A stretch of 64,000 nucleotides of DNA from positions 1 to 64,000 of the forward strand of contig NZ_JANZXA010000001.1 of the NCBI RefSeq assembly GCF_025153475.1. Reading direction: 5' to 3'. Shown piece after piece: positions 37,076 through 46,895 of this stretch. Position 1 is the first letter of the stretch. The number at the start of each line of letters is the position of its first letter. The position numbers and the translations under genes are program-made. Below the pieces are notes generated by a model. That model did no database searches and was not told where the DNA came from. It saw only the letters and a list, made by a program, of their open reading frames with translations. This stretch comes from Novosphingobium mangrovisedimenti. Its GTDB lineage: Bacteria > Pseudomonadota > Alphaproteobacteria > Sphingomonadales > Sphingomonadaceae.

Positions 37076-39208
37076 TTACCAGATCCGCACGCGTTGGGCG
37101 GGCGGCAGGTAGAGCTTGTCGCCCGGCTTGACGTCGAACGCCTTGTACCATTCATCGAAGTTCCGGACGATGCCGTCGATCCGGTAGTGCGGCGGCGAGT
37201 GCGGATCGATGATGAGGTACTTGCGCGCCTGCGCCTCGCGAACCTTGCTGCGCCAGACTTGCGCCCAGGCCATGAAGAAGCGCTGGTCGCCCGTGAAGCC
37301 GCCGATCACCGGCGCCTCCTTGCCGTCCAGCGAGAGCCTGTAGGCACGATAGGCCAGGCTGAGGCCCCCAAGATCGCCGATGTTCTCGCCCATGGTCAGC
37401 TTGCCATTGACGCAGGTCTTGCCGTCATCGAACGGGCAGAAGGCATCGTACTGCGCGCCCAGCTTGTCCTGCAGCTTCTCGAAGGCGGCCTTGTCGGCCG
37501 GAGTCCACCAGTTGCGCAAGTTGCCGGTGCCGTCCGACTTCGAACCCTGATCGTCGAAACCATGGCTCATCTCGTGCCCGATCACGGCGCCGATACCGCC
37601 GTAATTGACCGCCGGGTCCGCCGTGAGGTTGAAGAACGGCGGCTGCAGGATCGCGGCCGGGAAGACGATCTCGTTCATCGTCGAGTTGTAATAGGCATTC
37701 ACCGTTTCCGGCAGCATGCCCCACTCGCCGCGATCGACCGTCTTGCCGATGCGGTTCATGTCGAAGTTCGTCTGCCAGGCGCCGGCACCGATCATGTTGC
37801 CGAGCGGATCGGTGGGCGAGAAGGTCAGCCCCTCGTATTCCTTGAACGTGTTGGGCGCACCGATCTTGGGCGTGAAGGCGTCGAGCTTAGCCTTGGCTTC
37901 CTCGCGCGTCTCGGGCCCCATCCATTTGAGGTCCTTGAGGTTCTCCGCCATGGCCTTGCGAAGGTTGGCGACCAGCTGGGTCATCGCGGCCTTCTGCTCG
38001 GGCGGATAGTATTTCTCGGCGTAGATCTTTCCGAGAAGTTCGCCCGCCCCGCTTTCCACCGCGCTGATGCCGCGCTTCCAGCGGGCGCGCTGCTCGGGCT
38101 GGCCGGACAGGCCCTTGCCGTAGAAATCGAAAGAGGTCGTATCGATGTCGCTGGGCAGGACCGCGGCGTGATCGCTCAGGAAGCGGGCCGCGAGATAGGC
38201 CTGCCAGGTCGCCACCGGCACCGTATCGAGCAACTTGGCGACGACAGGCATGCCACCGCCGAACAGGGTTTCGGCCGTGGCCGCATCGATGTTCGCCTCT
38301 TTCAGCTCTTCGGGCGTGGGCGGCATCTCGCCAACGATGACGTAGTCCGCCTTGGCGGCGCCCACGGTGTCGAGGAACGTCTTGACCAGCCCCGGCGAGC
38401 CGAGCCCTTCGAAATCGGCGACCGACAGCTTGTTGTAGGTCAGATCGGGGTTGCGCGCGCCGGCGCGGTCCCAGTCGGCCTGGGCAATGCGGGTCTCGAG
38501 CGACAGCACGGCCCTTGCGGCGCTGTCCGGATCGGCATAGCCGGCCTTGCCCAGCAGGAAGCCGAGGTAGGACAGATACTTGGCGCGAATGTCCTTCGAA
38601 CGCTCGTCCTGTTTCAGGTAATAGTTGCGGTCGGGCAGGCCGAGACCGCCGATGTTGGCGTGCAGGGCATAGGTATCGCTCCGCTTCGAATCGGCATCGA
38701 CCCACAGCACGACCGGCGAGGCGAAACCTGGTTCGCCGAACAGGCGAACGATGTCGACCGGCGCCCTGGCCGCGAAAATCTTGTCGAGGTAGGGCCGGAC
38801 CGGGGCAAGTCCGGCCTTGTCGATCGCATCGGTATCCATGAAGGCCTTGTAGGCCGCCGCAACGCGTGCCGCGTCGGTGCCCGGAGCCGGGCTGGAAGCC
38901 AGCAGGCCGTCCATGATCGCATGGAGGCGCTGCTCCGACAGTTCGCGCAGTTCGATGAACGAGCCCCAGGACGTGCGATCGGCGGGAAGCTCCACCGAGG
39001 CAAGCCACTTGCCGTTGACGTATTCGTCGAAATCGTCGCCGGGCTTGGTGCCGGTATCCATCCACTGCGTCTGGACGCCGAAGGCACCCCAGTCGCTCGA
39101 CGGAGCCAGCGCGCCGTCATCGGCGGCAGCGGGATTGGCGGAAAGCGAGAAGACAATGGCGGAAACGCTCGACGAAACAGCGAGAGCACGCCCCAGGAAT
39201 TTGCGCAT
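37076..39208 (-). CDS. M13-family metallopeptidase (neprilysin/PepO-like)
   Basis: 710 residues from the Met at 39208, whose leader is a good signal peptide (ALAVSSSVSAIVFSLSANPAAA). An in-frame start 18 codons upstream has no such leader. Catalytic motif GHEMSHGFDDQG (HExxH), the third ligand in GENIGDLGG, NAYYNSTMNEIVFPA before it, and the terminal RVRIW are M13 hallmarks. A periplasmic or secreted zinc endopeptidase. A hairpin upstream separates it from the ABC gene. Confidence 0.93.
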   Translation of the reverse strand: MRKFLGRALAVSSSVSAIVFSLSANPAAADDGALAPSSDWGAFGVQTQWMDTGTKPGDDFDEYVNGKWLASVELPADRTSWGSFIELRELSEQRLHAIMDGLLASSPAPGTDAARVAAAYKAFMDTDAIDKAGLAPVRPYLDKIFAARAPVDIVRLFGEPGFASPVVLWVDADSKRSDTYALHANIGGLGLPDRNYYLKQDERSKDIRAKYLSYLGFLLGKAGYADPDSAARAVLSLETRIAQADWDRAGARNPDLTYNKLSVADFEGLGSPGLVKTFLDTVGAAKADYVIVGEMPPTPEELKEANIDAATAETLFGGGMPVVAKLLDTVPVATWQAYLAARFLSDHAAVLPSDIDTTSFDFYGKGLSGQPEQRARWKRGISAVESGAGELLGKIYAEKYYPPEQKAAMTQLVANLRKAMAENLKDLKWMGPETREEAKAKLDAFTPKIGAPNTFKEYEGLTFSPTDPLGNMIGAGAWQTNFDMNRIGKTVDRGEWGMLPETVNAYYNSTMNEIVFPAAILQPPFFNLTADPAVNYGGIGAVIGHEMSHGFDDQGSKSDGTGNLRNWWTPADKAAFEKLQDKLGAQYDAFCPFDDGKTCVNGKLTMGENIGDLGGLSLAYRAYRLSLDGKEAPVIGGFTGDQRFFMAWAQVWRSKVREAQARKYLIIDPHSPPHYRIDGIVRNFDEWYKAFDVKPGDKLYLPPAQRVRIW

Positions 39209-39238
39209 GTACGACCCCGTGATTGGGAACACCAAACA

Positions 39239-39259
39239 ACCGGCCCCGGAATGGCCGGT
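39239..39259 (-). terminator. Hairpin after ABC transporter gene
   Basis: ACCGGCC (39239-39245) pairs with GGCCGGT (39253-39259) around a 7-base loop, 54 bases past the ABC gene stop and 31 bases before the peptidase start. A likely terminator, without a U-tract. Confidence 0.4.
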
Positions 39260-39312
39260 CATAACAGCGCAACATAATTGCCCGACAAAGCAATGCCAGC
39301 GCGGAAATGTCG

Positions 39313-41145
39313 TTAGCCGAGCGACATCAGCCGTTCGTCGAACTGTAGCGACGCCAACCGCGCATAGAGCCCCCCGGCGCTGGACAGGCTTTCGTGCGTG
39401 CCCTGCTCGACGATGCGTCCGCTTTCCATCACGACGATGCGGTCGGCCTTGCGCACGGTCGCAAGGCGATGGGCGATGACCAGCGTCGTGCGGTTCGCCA
39501 TCAGCGTTTCGAGCGCATCCTGCACCAGCCGCTCGCTTTCGGCATCGAGCGCGCTGGTCGCCTCGTCGAGCAGCAGGATCGGTGCATCGCGCAGCAATGC
39601 GCGCGCAATCGCGATGCGCTGGCGCTGGCCACCCGACAGGCGCGCGCCGTCCTCGCCCAGGAACGTATCAAGCCCCTCGGGCAGGTCGCGCAGGAAGGTC
39701 TCCGCATTGGCCGCGCGCGCCGCATCCCAGATCGCGGCATCATCCGCCTGCCAGCGGCCATAGCGCAGGTTGTCGCGGGCGCTGGCGGCAAAGAGCACGC
39801 CTTCCTGCGGCACCAGCGCGATGCGCTCGCGCACTTCCGCGGGATCGGCCGAAGTAAGCGGCACCCCGTCCACCTTGATGACCCCGCTCTGCGGATCGTA
39901 GAAACGCTCGGCAAGCTGGAACAGCGTCGACTTGCCCGCGCCCGACGGGCCAACGATCGCCACCGTCTCGCCCGGCTCGACCGTCAGGCTGAAATCGGCA
40001 AGCGCGGCGACCTCGGGGCGTGCGGGATAGCGGAAGGTCACGCGCTCGAAGGCGATCTTGCCGCGTGCGGGCCGGGGCAGCGCCTGCGGGCGCGCCGGTG
40101 CCGCAATCTGCGGCCGTTCGCCAAGCAGTTCGGCCAGCCGGCTCGCCGCGCCCGCACCGCGCACGAGATCGCCATAGACTTCGGTCAGCGAGCCGAACGC
40201 GCCCGCGACAATGCCCGCAGTCACCACGAAAGCCGCGATGGTACCACCGGTGATGGCCCCTTCGGCAACGCCGATCGCGCCACGCCACATGATCACGGTG
40301 ATCGAACCGAAGATCAGGAACATGATCACCGCGGTCATGATCGCGCGGATGGTGATGCGGCGCTTGCCCGTCGCGAAGGTCCGCTCGACGGCTTCGGAAA
40401 AGCGCTGAAGTTCGCGGTCTTCCTGATTGAAGGCCTGGACCACCCTGAGCCCGCCCAGCACTTCCGCCGTCAGCGCGCCGATGTCGGCAACGCGGTCTTG
40501 GCTGGTGCGCGAAACCGCGCGCAGGCGGCGCCCGAAAGCGGCGATCGGCAAGATCACCACGGGAATAGCCACAATCAATCCTGCCGTCAGCATCGGCGCC
40601 AGCGCGAAGAGGTAGATCACCCCGCCCACCGCCATGATCGCATTGCGCAACGCGACGGAAACGGTCGTCCCCACCACCGTCTCGATGATCGCGGTATCCG
40701 CGGTCATGCGCGAGGCGATTTCCTTGGGGCTGTTTTCCTCGAAGAAACTGGGCGCGAGCGAGAGCAGATGGCTCTGCACCCGAAGGCGAATATCGGCAAC
40801 GACGCGCTCGCCCAGCCACGACACCGAGTAGAAGCGGATAGCCGTCGCCACTGCCAGCACGATGACGACGCCAAGCAGCATGAGGAACCACGAACGGATC
40901 GCGCTCGGGTCCGCCCCCTCGGCAAAGCCCTGATCGATGATCTGCCTGAAACCATAAGGAATCGCGAGCGTGGACGTCGCCGTGGTAACGAGCGCGCAGC
41001 CTGCCGTTATCGCCCGCCCCGGATAATTGAACAGCTCGCGCCAGACCATGCGCAAGGGCCCAAGGCTCTTGCGGCGCGCCGCGGGAGCCTCGCTGGCATC
41101 GTTTGCATTCGCGGGCGGTGTGGCCGAGCCTGATTGGGCGTCCAT
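39313..41145 (-). CDS. ABC transporter, fused membrane and ATPase domains
   Basis: 610 residues. Six membrane helices (about 45-330) are followed by a nucleotide-binding domain with Walker A VGPSGAGKST near 405, Q-loop LVPQEGVLF, signature LSGGQRQRIAIARAL, Walker B ILLLDEATSALD and H-loop VIAHRLATV. It is a half-size exporter of the MsbA/multidrug type; lipids or drugs are possible cargo. The start MDAQSGSATPP at 41145 is chosen; the upstream extension has no family match. Confidence 0.92.
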   Translation of the reverse strand: MDAQSGSATPPANANDASEAPAARRKSLGPLRMVWRELFNYPGRAITAGCALVTTATSTLAIPYGFRQIIDQGFAEGADPSAIRSWFLMLLGVVIVLAVATAIRFYSVSWLGERVVADIRLRVQSHLLSLAPSFFEENSPKEIASRMTADTAIIETVVGTTVSVALRNAIMAVGGVIYLFALAPMLTAGLIVAIPVVILPIAAFGRRLRAVSRTSQDRVADIGALTAEVLGGLRVVQAFNQEDRELQRFSEAVERTFATGKRRITIRAIMTAVIMFLIFGSITVIMWRGAIGVAEGAITGGTIAAFVVTAGIVAGAFGSLTEVYGDLVRGAGAASRLAELLGERPQIAAPARPQALPRPARGKIAFERVTFRYPARPEVAALADFSLTVEPGETVAIVGPSGAGKSTLFQLAERFYDPQSGVIKVDGVPLTSADPAEVRERIALVPQEGVLFAASARDNLRYGRWQADDAAIWDAARAANAETFLRDLPEGLDTFLGEDGARLSGGQRQRIAIARALLRDAPILLLDEATSALDAESERLVQDALETLMANRTTLVIAHRLATVRKADRIVVMESGRIVEQGTHESLSSAGGLYARLASLQFDERLMSLG

Positions 41146-41339
41146 GCCGGCGCCCTTACTACCTCCGGACGCCGAGGAAAAGGGCAAGCCTCCAATCGGC
41201 GGGCACAGCGCGCTTGATGCGATTCTCCGGGCCAATCGCAAGGACAATTTGGAAATGCCGCGTTGCACAATTGGCGTCCAGGGCCCAAATGTAGGACCAT
41301 AGATTTCACACGGCCGCCCCTGCGGCCAGGAGATTCGTA

Positions 41340-42584
41340 GTGCTTTACAATGCATATGAACTGCAGCGCACCATGCTCAGCGGTGCCGCTGCCTGGGCTT
41401 CGGTCGGTGCAGAAATTCTGACAAATCCGAAACTTCCCATGGGGTATTTCGGCTTCGGACCGATCATGGCCTCGGCCCTCGACGTCTTCGCGCACGCCAC
41501 CATGTCGCGCGGCAAGCCCGAATTCGACATCGAGGAAGTGAATGTCGGCGGCAAGGTCCACGGCGTGACCGAGTCGATCGTGCTCCACCGGCCTTTCGGC
41601 AACCTGTTGCGCTTCGATCATGCCGGCCTGCCCGCCGATGCGCCGAAGTTGCTGGTCGTCGCGCCGATGAGCGGCCACTACGCCACCCTGCTGCGCGGCA
41701 CCGTGGCGCGCATGCTCCAGACCTGCGAAGTCTACATCACCGACTGGGCCGACGCGAAGATGGTTCCGGCCGATGCCGGCCACTTCGATCTCGACGACTA
41801 CATCGACTACCTGATCGATTTCCTCCATCACATCGGCCCCGGCGCGCACGTGCTGGCGGTGTGTCAGCCCTCTGTCCCGGCCTTCGCGGCAGCCGCCGTG
41901 ATGGGCAAGCACGAGGACCCGTGCCGCCCGGCCACGCTGACCATGATGGGCGGCCCGATCGACACGCGCGAGGCGCCCACCAGCGTCAACGACGTCGCCA
42001 TGAACCAGCCGCTGTCGTGGTTCGAGAACAACGTCGTCGCCACCGTGCCGCTGACCTACCCGGGCGCGGGCCGCAAGGTCTATCCCGGGTTCCTGCAGCT
42101 CGCCGGCTTCATGGCGATGAACCTCGGCAGCCACATGATGAGCCACTACGGCATGTTCATGCACCTCGTCGAAGGCGCCGATGAAAACGCGGCGGCGACC
42201 AAGGCGTTCTACGACGAATACCGCAGCGTGTGCGACATGACCGCCGACTTCTACCTGCAGACGGTCGAGCACGTGTTCCAGCGCCACTCGCTGCCCAAGG
42301 GCGAATTCGTCCATCGTGGCGAAGTGATCGACCTTGCCGGAATCCACGACACCGCCCTGCTCGCGGTGGAAGGCGAAAAGGACGACATTTCAGGTCTCGG
42401 CCAGACCAAGGCTGCCTTGCACCTCGCCCACAACCTGCCCGACGAGCGCAAGAAGTACTACATGGCCGAAGGCGCGGGCCACTACGGCATCTTCAACGGC
42501 AGCAAGTGGCGCAACCGCATCGCGCCGGTGCTGGAAGACTGGATCCGCCAGCATCAGCGCAAGCCGCTCAAGATCGTTGCCTGA
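41340..42584 (+). CDS. phaZ: Intracellular polyhydroxyalkanoate depolymerase
   Basis: 414 residues from a GTG with AGGAG 7 bases upstream. It belongs to the intracellular depolymerase family with a Cys nucleophile: VLAVCQPSVPAFA near 180, preceded by LLVVAPMSGHYATLLRGTV and VYITDWADAKMVP, with the catalytic His in AGHYGIFNG near 385. It hydrolyses stored PHB. A 6-bp hairpin GGCCGC/GCGGCC (41312-41327) abuts the ribosome site and could modulate translation. Confidence 0.92.
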   Translation: MLYNAYELQRTMLSGAAAWASVGAEILTNPKLPMGYFGFGPIMASALDVFAHATMSRGKPEFDIEEVNVGGKVHGVTESIVLHRPFGNLLRFDHAGLPADAPKLLVVAPMSGHYATLLRGTVARMLQTCEVYITDWADAKMVPADAGHFDLDDYIDYLIDFLHHIGPGAHVLAVCQPSVPAFAAAAVMGKHEDPCRPATLTMMGGPIDTREAPTSVNDVAMNQPLSWFENNVVATVPLTYPGAGRKVYPGFLQLAGFMAMNLGSHMMSHYGMFMHLVEGADENAAATKAFYDEYRSVCDMTADFYLQTVEHVFQRHSLPKGEFVHRGEVIDLAGIHDTALLAVEGEKDDISGLGQTKAALHLAHNLPDERKKYYMAEGAGHYGIFNGSKWRNRIAPVLEDWIRQHQRKPLKIVA

Positions 42585-42652
42585 GATTCCGTTGGATTTC
42601 ATGGCACTGTCCTGACCCCCCGGGTTCAGGACCTTCCTGCGACCAGCCGCCC

Positions 42653-42674
42653 CCGGCCTGAGACCATTGGCCGG
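42653..42674 (+). terminator. Weak hairpin after phaZ
   Basis: CCGGCC (42653-42658) pairs with GGCCGG (42669-42674), 10-base loop, about 70 bases after the phaZ stop and 44 before the next start. GC-only, no U-tract; weak. Confidence 0.25.
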
Positions 42675-42717
42675 CGGCCGCTGGTCTGGCGCGGAACCAT
42701 GTGGTATTTTCGCCGTC

Positions 42718-43365
42718 ATGAAGTGGTCGCTGGAACGCAGGACAGTTCTGAAGGGCGGATTGGCCGCAGGCATTGGCGTGAGCCTTCCCGTTCGCGCGCT
42801 TGCGAGCGAAACCATCGCCACTGGGGCCAGCGCCTCACCGCTCACCCCTTATGAACGGCGCATCCTCGATGTCGCCGCCAGTCAGGCGCAACGGGTCAAT
42901 GGGAAGCTGTGGCGGGCCGATATCGTCGGCGTTGCGGACTTCGCCCAGCCGTCGTGGAAACCGCGGCTCCATTTCGCCAATCTCGAGGCGGGAACGGTGC
43001 GCTCCTTCCTGCTGGCCCACGGCAAGGGCTCCGACCCGGGGCATAGCGGCTGGCTTCAGCACTTCTCGAACGTGCCCGGTTCGGAGGCAACGTCTCGCGG
43101 GGCCTATCTCACCTGCGAGTGGTACAAGGGCAAGTACGGCACCTCGATCCGCCTCGTCGGGCTCGACAGCGACAATTCAGCAGCGCTCGACCGCGCAATC
43201 GTCATGCACCGGGCCTGGTATGTCGATAAGGCGATGATCGACAAATGGGGCAAGCTCGGGCGCAGCGAAGGCTGCTTTGCCATGAGCGAGGAAAATTTCG
43301 GGGAAGCGCTGCTGCACTTGTCCGGCGGGCGCCTGCTTTTCGCCGACCGCATCGGCGAGGGCTGA
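42718..43365 (+). CDS. Murein L,D-transpeptidase catalytic-domain protein (YkuD_2)
   Basis: 215 residues. Tat-like leader ERRTVLKGGLAAGIGVSLP. The YkuD_2 core has FLLAHGKGSDPGHSGWLQHF, AIVMHRAWYV and the nucleophile in GRSEGCFAMSEE near 190. It is a paralogue of the protein at 31517: GSDP, SGWLQHFSN, GLD and the SxGCF site coincide. In the last conserved block a Leu is replaced by Glu next to the Gly-Cys. Periplasmic role inferred. Confidence 0.85.
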   Translation: MKWSLERRTVLKGGLAAGIGVSLPVRALASETIATGASASPLTPYERRILDVAASQAQRVNGKLWRADIVGVADFAQPSWKPRLHFANLEAGTVRSFLLAHGKGSDPGHSGWLQHFSNVPGSEATSRGAYLTCEWYKGKYGTSIRLVGLDSDNSAALDRAIVMHRAWYVDKAMIDKWGKLGRSEGCFAMSEENFGEALLHLSGGRLLFADRIGEG

Positions 43366-43447
43366 TACCCTCCATCCTTCTCCCCGGAACACCCCGTTTT
43401 CGCGTCCGGGAATCGACACTCATGCGACACGATGATACGGAACGTGG

Positions 43448-44050
43448 ATGGAGGGCCCCCTGACACCAACAAAGCGCGCCATGCCGACCGACGCGCGGCA
43501 AATCCGTTCACGCAAGGCATTGAATTCCGCGCTTCTTGCGCTGCTGGAGGAACGGTCGTTCGACCAGCTCACCATTCGCGAAATCACGGCCCGCGCAGGC
43601 ACCGGCTATGCCACGTTCTTCCGACACTATCCAGACAAGGAAGCGCTGCTGAGCGACGTCGCGACCGACGAGATCGCCCACCTGCTCGCGATGACCACGC
43701 CGATTCTCTACGAATCCAACAGCTATGAATCGACGCTCGCGCTGTGCCGCTACGTCGCGGAGCACGCACGGCTCTGGTCGGCCCTGCTCACCGGCGGCGC
43801 CGCCGCGATCGTGCGCAACGAGTTCATCGACCAGGCCCGCGCCCTGGTAGAGGAGGCGCGCACCACGCCCGACTGGCTGCCGTCCGACCTCGGCGTCGTG
43901 CACGGCACCGGTTCCACGTTCGACATTCTCGCCTGGTGGCTGGGCGAGAAGAACGACCTGAAGGTGCAGGATGTCGCCACGATCCTCCACCGCCTCGTCA
44001 TCGCGCCGCTCATCGGCGACAAGATTGAAAAACGCATCCCCACACCATAG
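43448..44050 (+). CDS. TetR-family transcriptional regulator
   Basis: 200 residues. The HTH spans about 25-65: ALNSALLALLEERSFDQLTI, then ITARAGTGYATFFRHYPDKEALL. The C-terminal helical domain has no recognisable ligand motif. A Met at residue 12 is an alternative start. It precedes xdhC by 80 bases in the same orientation and may control that pair; there is no clear operator palindrome in the gap. Confidence 0.85.
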   Translation: MEGPLTPTKRAMPTDARQIRSRKALNSALLALLEERSFDQLTIREITARAGTGYATFFRHYPDKEALLSDVATDEIAHLLAMTTPILYESNSYESTLALCRYVAEHARLWSALLTGGAAAIVRNEFIDQARALVEEARTTPDWLPSDLGVVHGTGSTFDILAWWLGEKNDLKVQDVATILHRLVIAPLIGDKIEKRIPTP

Positions 44051-44130
44051 CTGCAACGGGCAATGCAGCATTTTTCAGACTGGATAGTCAGGACTCCCGT
44101 GATGCGGCCGTCAAACGCGAGCGCGACCCT

Positions 44131-45120
44131 ATGACCGGGGCCATCGAGAATGGCGACTGGCCGGTTTTCGGTTGGGTGGACGACATTCGTCCCGCGCTTG
44201 CCGAGGCGGTAGCCGCCGGAAAACAGGCAACGCTCGCCACGCTCTACAAGGTGGCAGGCAGTGCGCCGCGTGGCCCCGGTGCCCAGATGCTGTTCACGCG
44301 CGAGCCGAACGGCGACATCGCGGCCACCGGGTATTTCTCCGGCGACTGCATAGAAGGCGATGTCGCCAGCCACGCCGCACAAGTCCTCGATGATGGCCAG
44401 CCGCGCACGCTGCACTACGGGAACGGCAGTCCGTGGATCGACATTCGCCTGCGCTGCGGCGGTGCGCTGTTTGTAATGGTCGAGCGCATCGAACCCGATG
44501 AAGAGGCCGTGCACGACCTGCTGCGCCATGCCCGTGAACGCCGCTCCTGCATCTGGAACAGCGATGGCCTGACACGCGCGGTCAGCGAAGGGGCTGGCCC
44601 GCTGCTCGGCGTTCGCGAAGATCCCGTCCACCTCGCCAGACGCTATGATCCGCCGCGTCGCCTGATCGTTTCGGGCGGCGATCCCGGCGCCTTGGCGGCG
44701 GCACAGCTCGGCGCGCTGGGGCAATTCGAGACAATTCTCGTGCGCCCGCAGGGGCCGCAGCAACCCGCGCCCTTCGCGGTATCGCAGTATCTGCGCGAAG
44801 CCCCCGCCGCCGCGATCGCCCGGCTCGGCGTCGACCGCTGGACCGCCTATCTGGGCGCCACGCACGAGGACGAGCACGACCTTGGCGGCTGCCTCGCGGC
44901 GCTGCGCGGCGGAGCCGGCTATGTGGGCATGATCGGCGCCAAATCGCGTGCCCGGGGCAGGCTGGCCGCACTGGAAGCACTGGGGGCGACGAAGGACGAA
45001 TTGTCCCGCCTGCACCTGTCCCCGGGCATCGTCGGCCTCGGCAAGTCCCCGTGGGAAGTGGCGACCGGGATCATCGCCGAGATCATGCAGGCGCTCAATC
45101 CGGCACGCGAGCGGGCATGA
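44131..45120 (+). CDS. xdhC: XdhC-family molybdoenzyme maturation protein
   Basis: 329 residues. The N-terminal XdhC/CoxI domain has ATLYKVAGSAPRGPGAQMLF near 35-55 and GYFSGDCIEGDVASHAAQVL. The C-terminal Rossmann domain has LIVSGGDPGALAAAQL and GYVGMIGAKSRARGRL near 270. XdhC binds molybdenum cofactor, promotes its sulfuration and delivers it to xanthine dehydrogenase-family enzymes. It overlaps the next gene by ATGA. The target enzyme large subunit is not in the window. Confidence 0.88.
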   Translation: MTGAIENGDWPVFGWVDDIRPALAEAVAAGKQATLATLYKVAGSAPRGPGAQMLFTREPNGDIAATGYFSGDCIEGDVASHAAQVLDDGQPRTLHYGNGSPWIDIRLRCGGALFVMVERIEPDEEAVHDLLRHARERRSCIWNSDGLTRAVSEGAGPLLGVREDPVHLARRYDPPRRLIVSGGDPGALAAAQLGALGQFETILVRPQGPQQPAPFAVSQYLREAPAAAIARLGVDRWTAYLGATHEDEHDLGGCLAALRGGAGYVGMIGAKSRARGRLAALEALGATKDELSRLHLSPGIVGLGKSPWEVATGIIAEIMQALNPARERA

Positions 45121-45698
45121 CGCTTGCCGCGATCGTGCTCGCGGCGGGCCACGCCACGCGCTTCGGCAGCGACAAGCTCGGCGCTTTCCTCGAAGGCGAG
45201 CCGCTGCTTTTCCATGCGATCCGCGCCGCGCGCGCCGCACCGGTCGATCGCGTGATCGTTGTCACCCGCCCCGGTCTCGACACCGGCACCTGGACCGGCA
45301 CACCGCCCGTGGACGTGATCCGGCTGGAAAGCACAGCGCTGTCGGAATCGCTCAAGGCCGGGATCGCCGCGGCAGCGGGGAGCGATGGCGCCTTCGTCTT
45401 CCTTGGCGACATGCCCACCGTTCCGCACGAAGAAGCCGCGCGCCTCGCCCGGCTGATCGGTTCGTCCTACGCGGCGCTGCCTCGCCGGGACGGCCGCCCA
45501 GGACATCCGGTCCTGCTTTCGGCCGCTGCCTTTGCCGACATCGCGACGCTCACCGGCGACGAAGGCGCGGGCCGCCTCCTGAAAGCCCGCGACGACGTGG
45601 CATTTGACGAGTGTACAAATCCCGCCATACATTTCGACGTGGACCGCCCCGAAGATCTCGGGTGGCTGGCGAGCAAGGGCCGGACCGAAAAGAACTGA
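45117..45698 (+). CDS. MobA-like nucleotidyltransferase (MocA type)
   Basis: 193 residues. The nucleotide-binding start AAIVLAAGHATRFGSDKL and the acidic motif VFLGDMPTVPHEEA near 100 are diagnostic, with GRPGHPVLLS near 145. It attaches CMP or GMP to molybdopterin for the molybdenum hydroxylase family. It is translationally coupled to xdhC, which fits a cofactor-delivery pair for the enzyme whose small subunit lies at 58722 (inference). Confidence 0.87.
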   Translation: MTLAAIVLAAGHATRFGSDKLGAFLEGEPLLFHAIRAARAAPVDRVIVVTRPGLDTGTWTGTPPVDVIRLESTALSESLKAGIAAAAGSDGAFVFLGDMPTVPHEEAARLARLIGSSYAALPRRDGRPGHPVLLSAAAFADIATLTGDEGAGRLLKARDDVAFDECTNPAIHFDVDRPEDLGWLASKGRTEKN

Positions 45699-45742
45699 CT
45701 GTGTCGCGCGCCAGGGACCTCGCGGCACGAGGGAGAGCGTCC

Positions 45743-46894
45743 TTGACCGATTTCAGCCCACTGTTCACGCCGTTCCGGCTCGGCAAGTTCACCCTGCCCA
45801 ACCGCATCGTCTTCCCGCCGATGGGCCTGCAGGTCTGCGAAGGCGGCGTTCCCGGCGAGGAAGCGGCGCAATACTACGCCCGGCGCGCCGAGGGCGGTGC
45901 CAGCCTCGTGATCACCGAAGGCGTCTACATCGACCATCCCTCGTCCGGCGACAATCCCCTGCTCGGCCGCTTCCATGGCGAGGACGCCTTCGCCGGATGG
46001 CGCAACGTCGCGGCCAGGGTCCATGCCAGTGGTGGCATCTGCGTACCCGAACTGTGGCACGTGGGGCTGATCTATTCCGGCCCGGACGTGCTCACCGGCG
46101 GCCCTCTCGCCTACCGCCCCGAACTCGGCCAGGTCAGCCCCTCAGGCTACATCGATCCGGCAAGCAAGGTCTGCGAGGGGATGACGCAGACCGAGATCGA
46201 CGATGTCATCGCCGCCTATGCCCGCGGCGCGCACAAGGCGGTGGAACTGGGCTTCGACGGCATCGAACTGCACGGCGGCCACGGCTACCTGATCGACCAG
46301 TTCCTGTGGAAGGCGCTCAATCACCGCACCGACGGCTACGGCGGATCGCCGCGTGCCCGGGGGCAGTTCGTGGCGGACGTGATCCGCGCCTGCCGCGCCG
46401 AACTCGAGCCGGGCATGCCGCTGATCCTGCGCATCTCGCAATGGAAGATGGTCGATTACAACGCCCGGCTTGCCGAGACCCCGCAGGAACTGGAAGAGCT
46501 GCTCGGCCCGGCGGTCGAGGCCGGGGTCGACCTCATCGACTGCTCGCAGCGCCGTTTCTGGGAGCCGGCCTTCGACGACGGCTGCGACCTCAATCTGGCC
46601 GGGTGGGTCAGGAAAGTGACCGGCGTTCCCACCTGCACGATCGGCTCGGTCGGCCTCGACAGCGATTTCTTCGTCAACCTCGGCGAGGGAAAGACCTCGG
46701 GGCTCGACCTGGCGGGGTTGGACGAACTGATGCGGCGCTTCGATCGCGGCGACTTCGACCTTGTCGCCATCGGCCGCTCGATGATCGCCGAACCCGACTG
46801 GCCCAAGCTGGTGCGGGCGGGTCGCTTCGACCGGCTCCGCCCCTTTACCCCCAAGGCGCTCGACGATGCCCTGATGGCGCATGTGACACGGTAG
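45743..46894 (+). CDS. Old Yellow Enzyme-type NADH:flavin oxidoreductase
   Basis: 383 residues from a TTG with GGGAG 7 bases upstream (MTDFSPLFTPFRLGKFTLPN); a GTG at 45701 is the alternative. TIM-barrel FMN enzyme: NRIVFPPMGLQ, LWHVGLIYSG, GFDGIELHGGHGYLIDQFL, NHRTDGYGGS and VAIGRSMIAEPDWP are present. It lacks the 4Fe-4S C-terminal part of dienoyl-CoA reductase. It reduces activated C=C bonds; substrate unknown. It sits beside the oxidative operon and converges on tetR. Confidence 0.88.
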   Translation: MTDFSPLFTPFRLGKFTLPNRIVFPPMGLQVCEGGVPGEEAAQYYARRAEGGASLVITEGVYIDHPSSGDNPLLGRFHGEDAFAGWRNVAARVHASGGICVPELWHVGLIYSGPDVLTGGPLAYRPELGQVSPSGYIDPASKVCEGMTQTEIDDVIAAYARGAHKAVELGFDGIELHGGHGYLIDQFLWKALNHRTDGYGGSPRARGQFVADVIRACRAELEPGMPLILRISQWKMVDYNARLAETPQELEELLGPAVEAGVDLIDCSQRRFWEPAFDDGCDLNLAGWVRKVTGVPTCTIGSVGLDSDFFVNLGEGKTSGLDLAGLDELMRRFDRGDFDLVAIGRSMIAEPDWPKLVRAGRFDRLRPFTPKALDDALMAHVTR

Positions 46895-46895
46895 G

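Noticed and set aside
39394-41133. 579-codon open frame antisense to the ABC transporter gene
   Set aside because: A high-GC shadow: composition is His/Arg/Gln-rich, no domain is visible, and the other strand encodes a complete ABC transporter.
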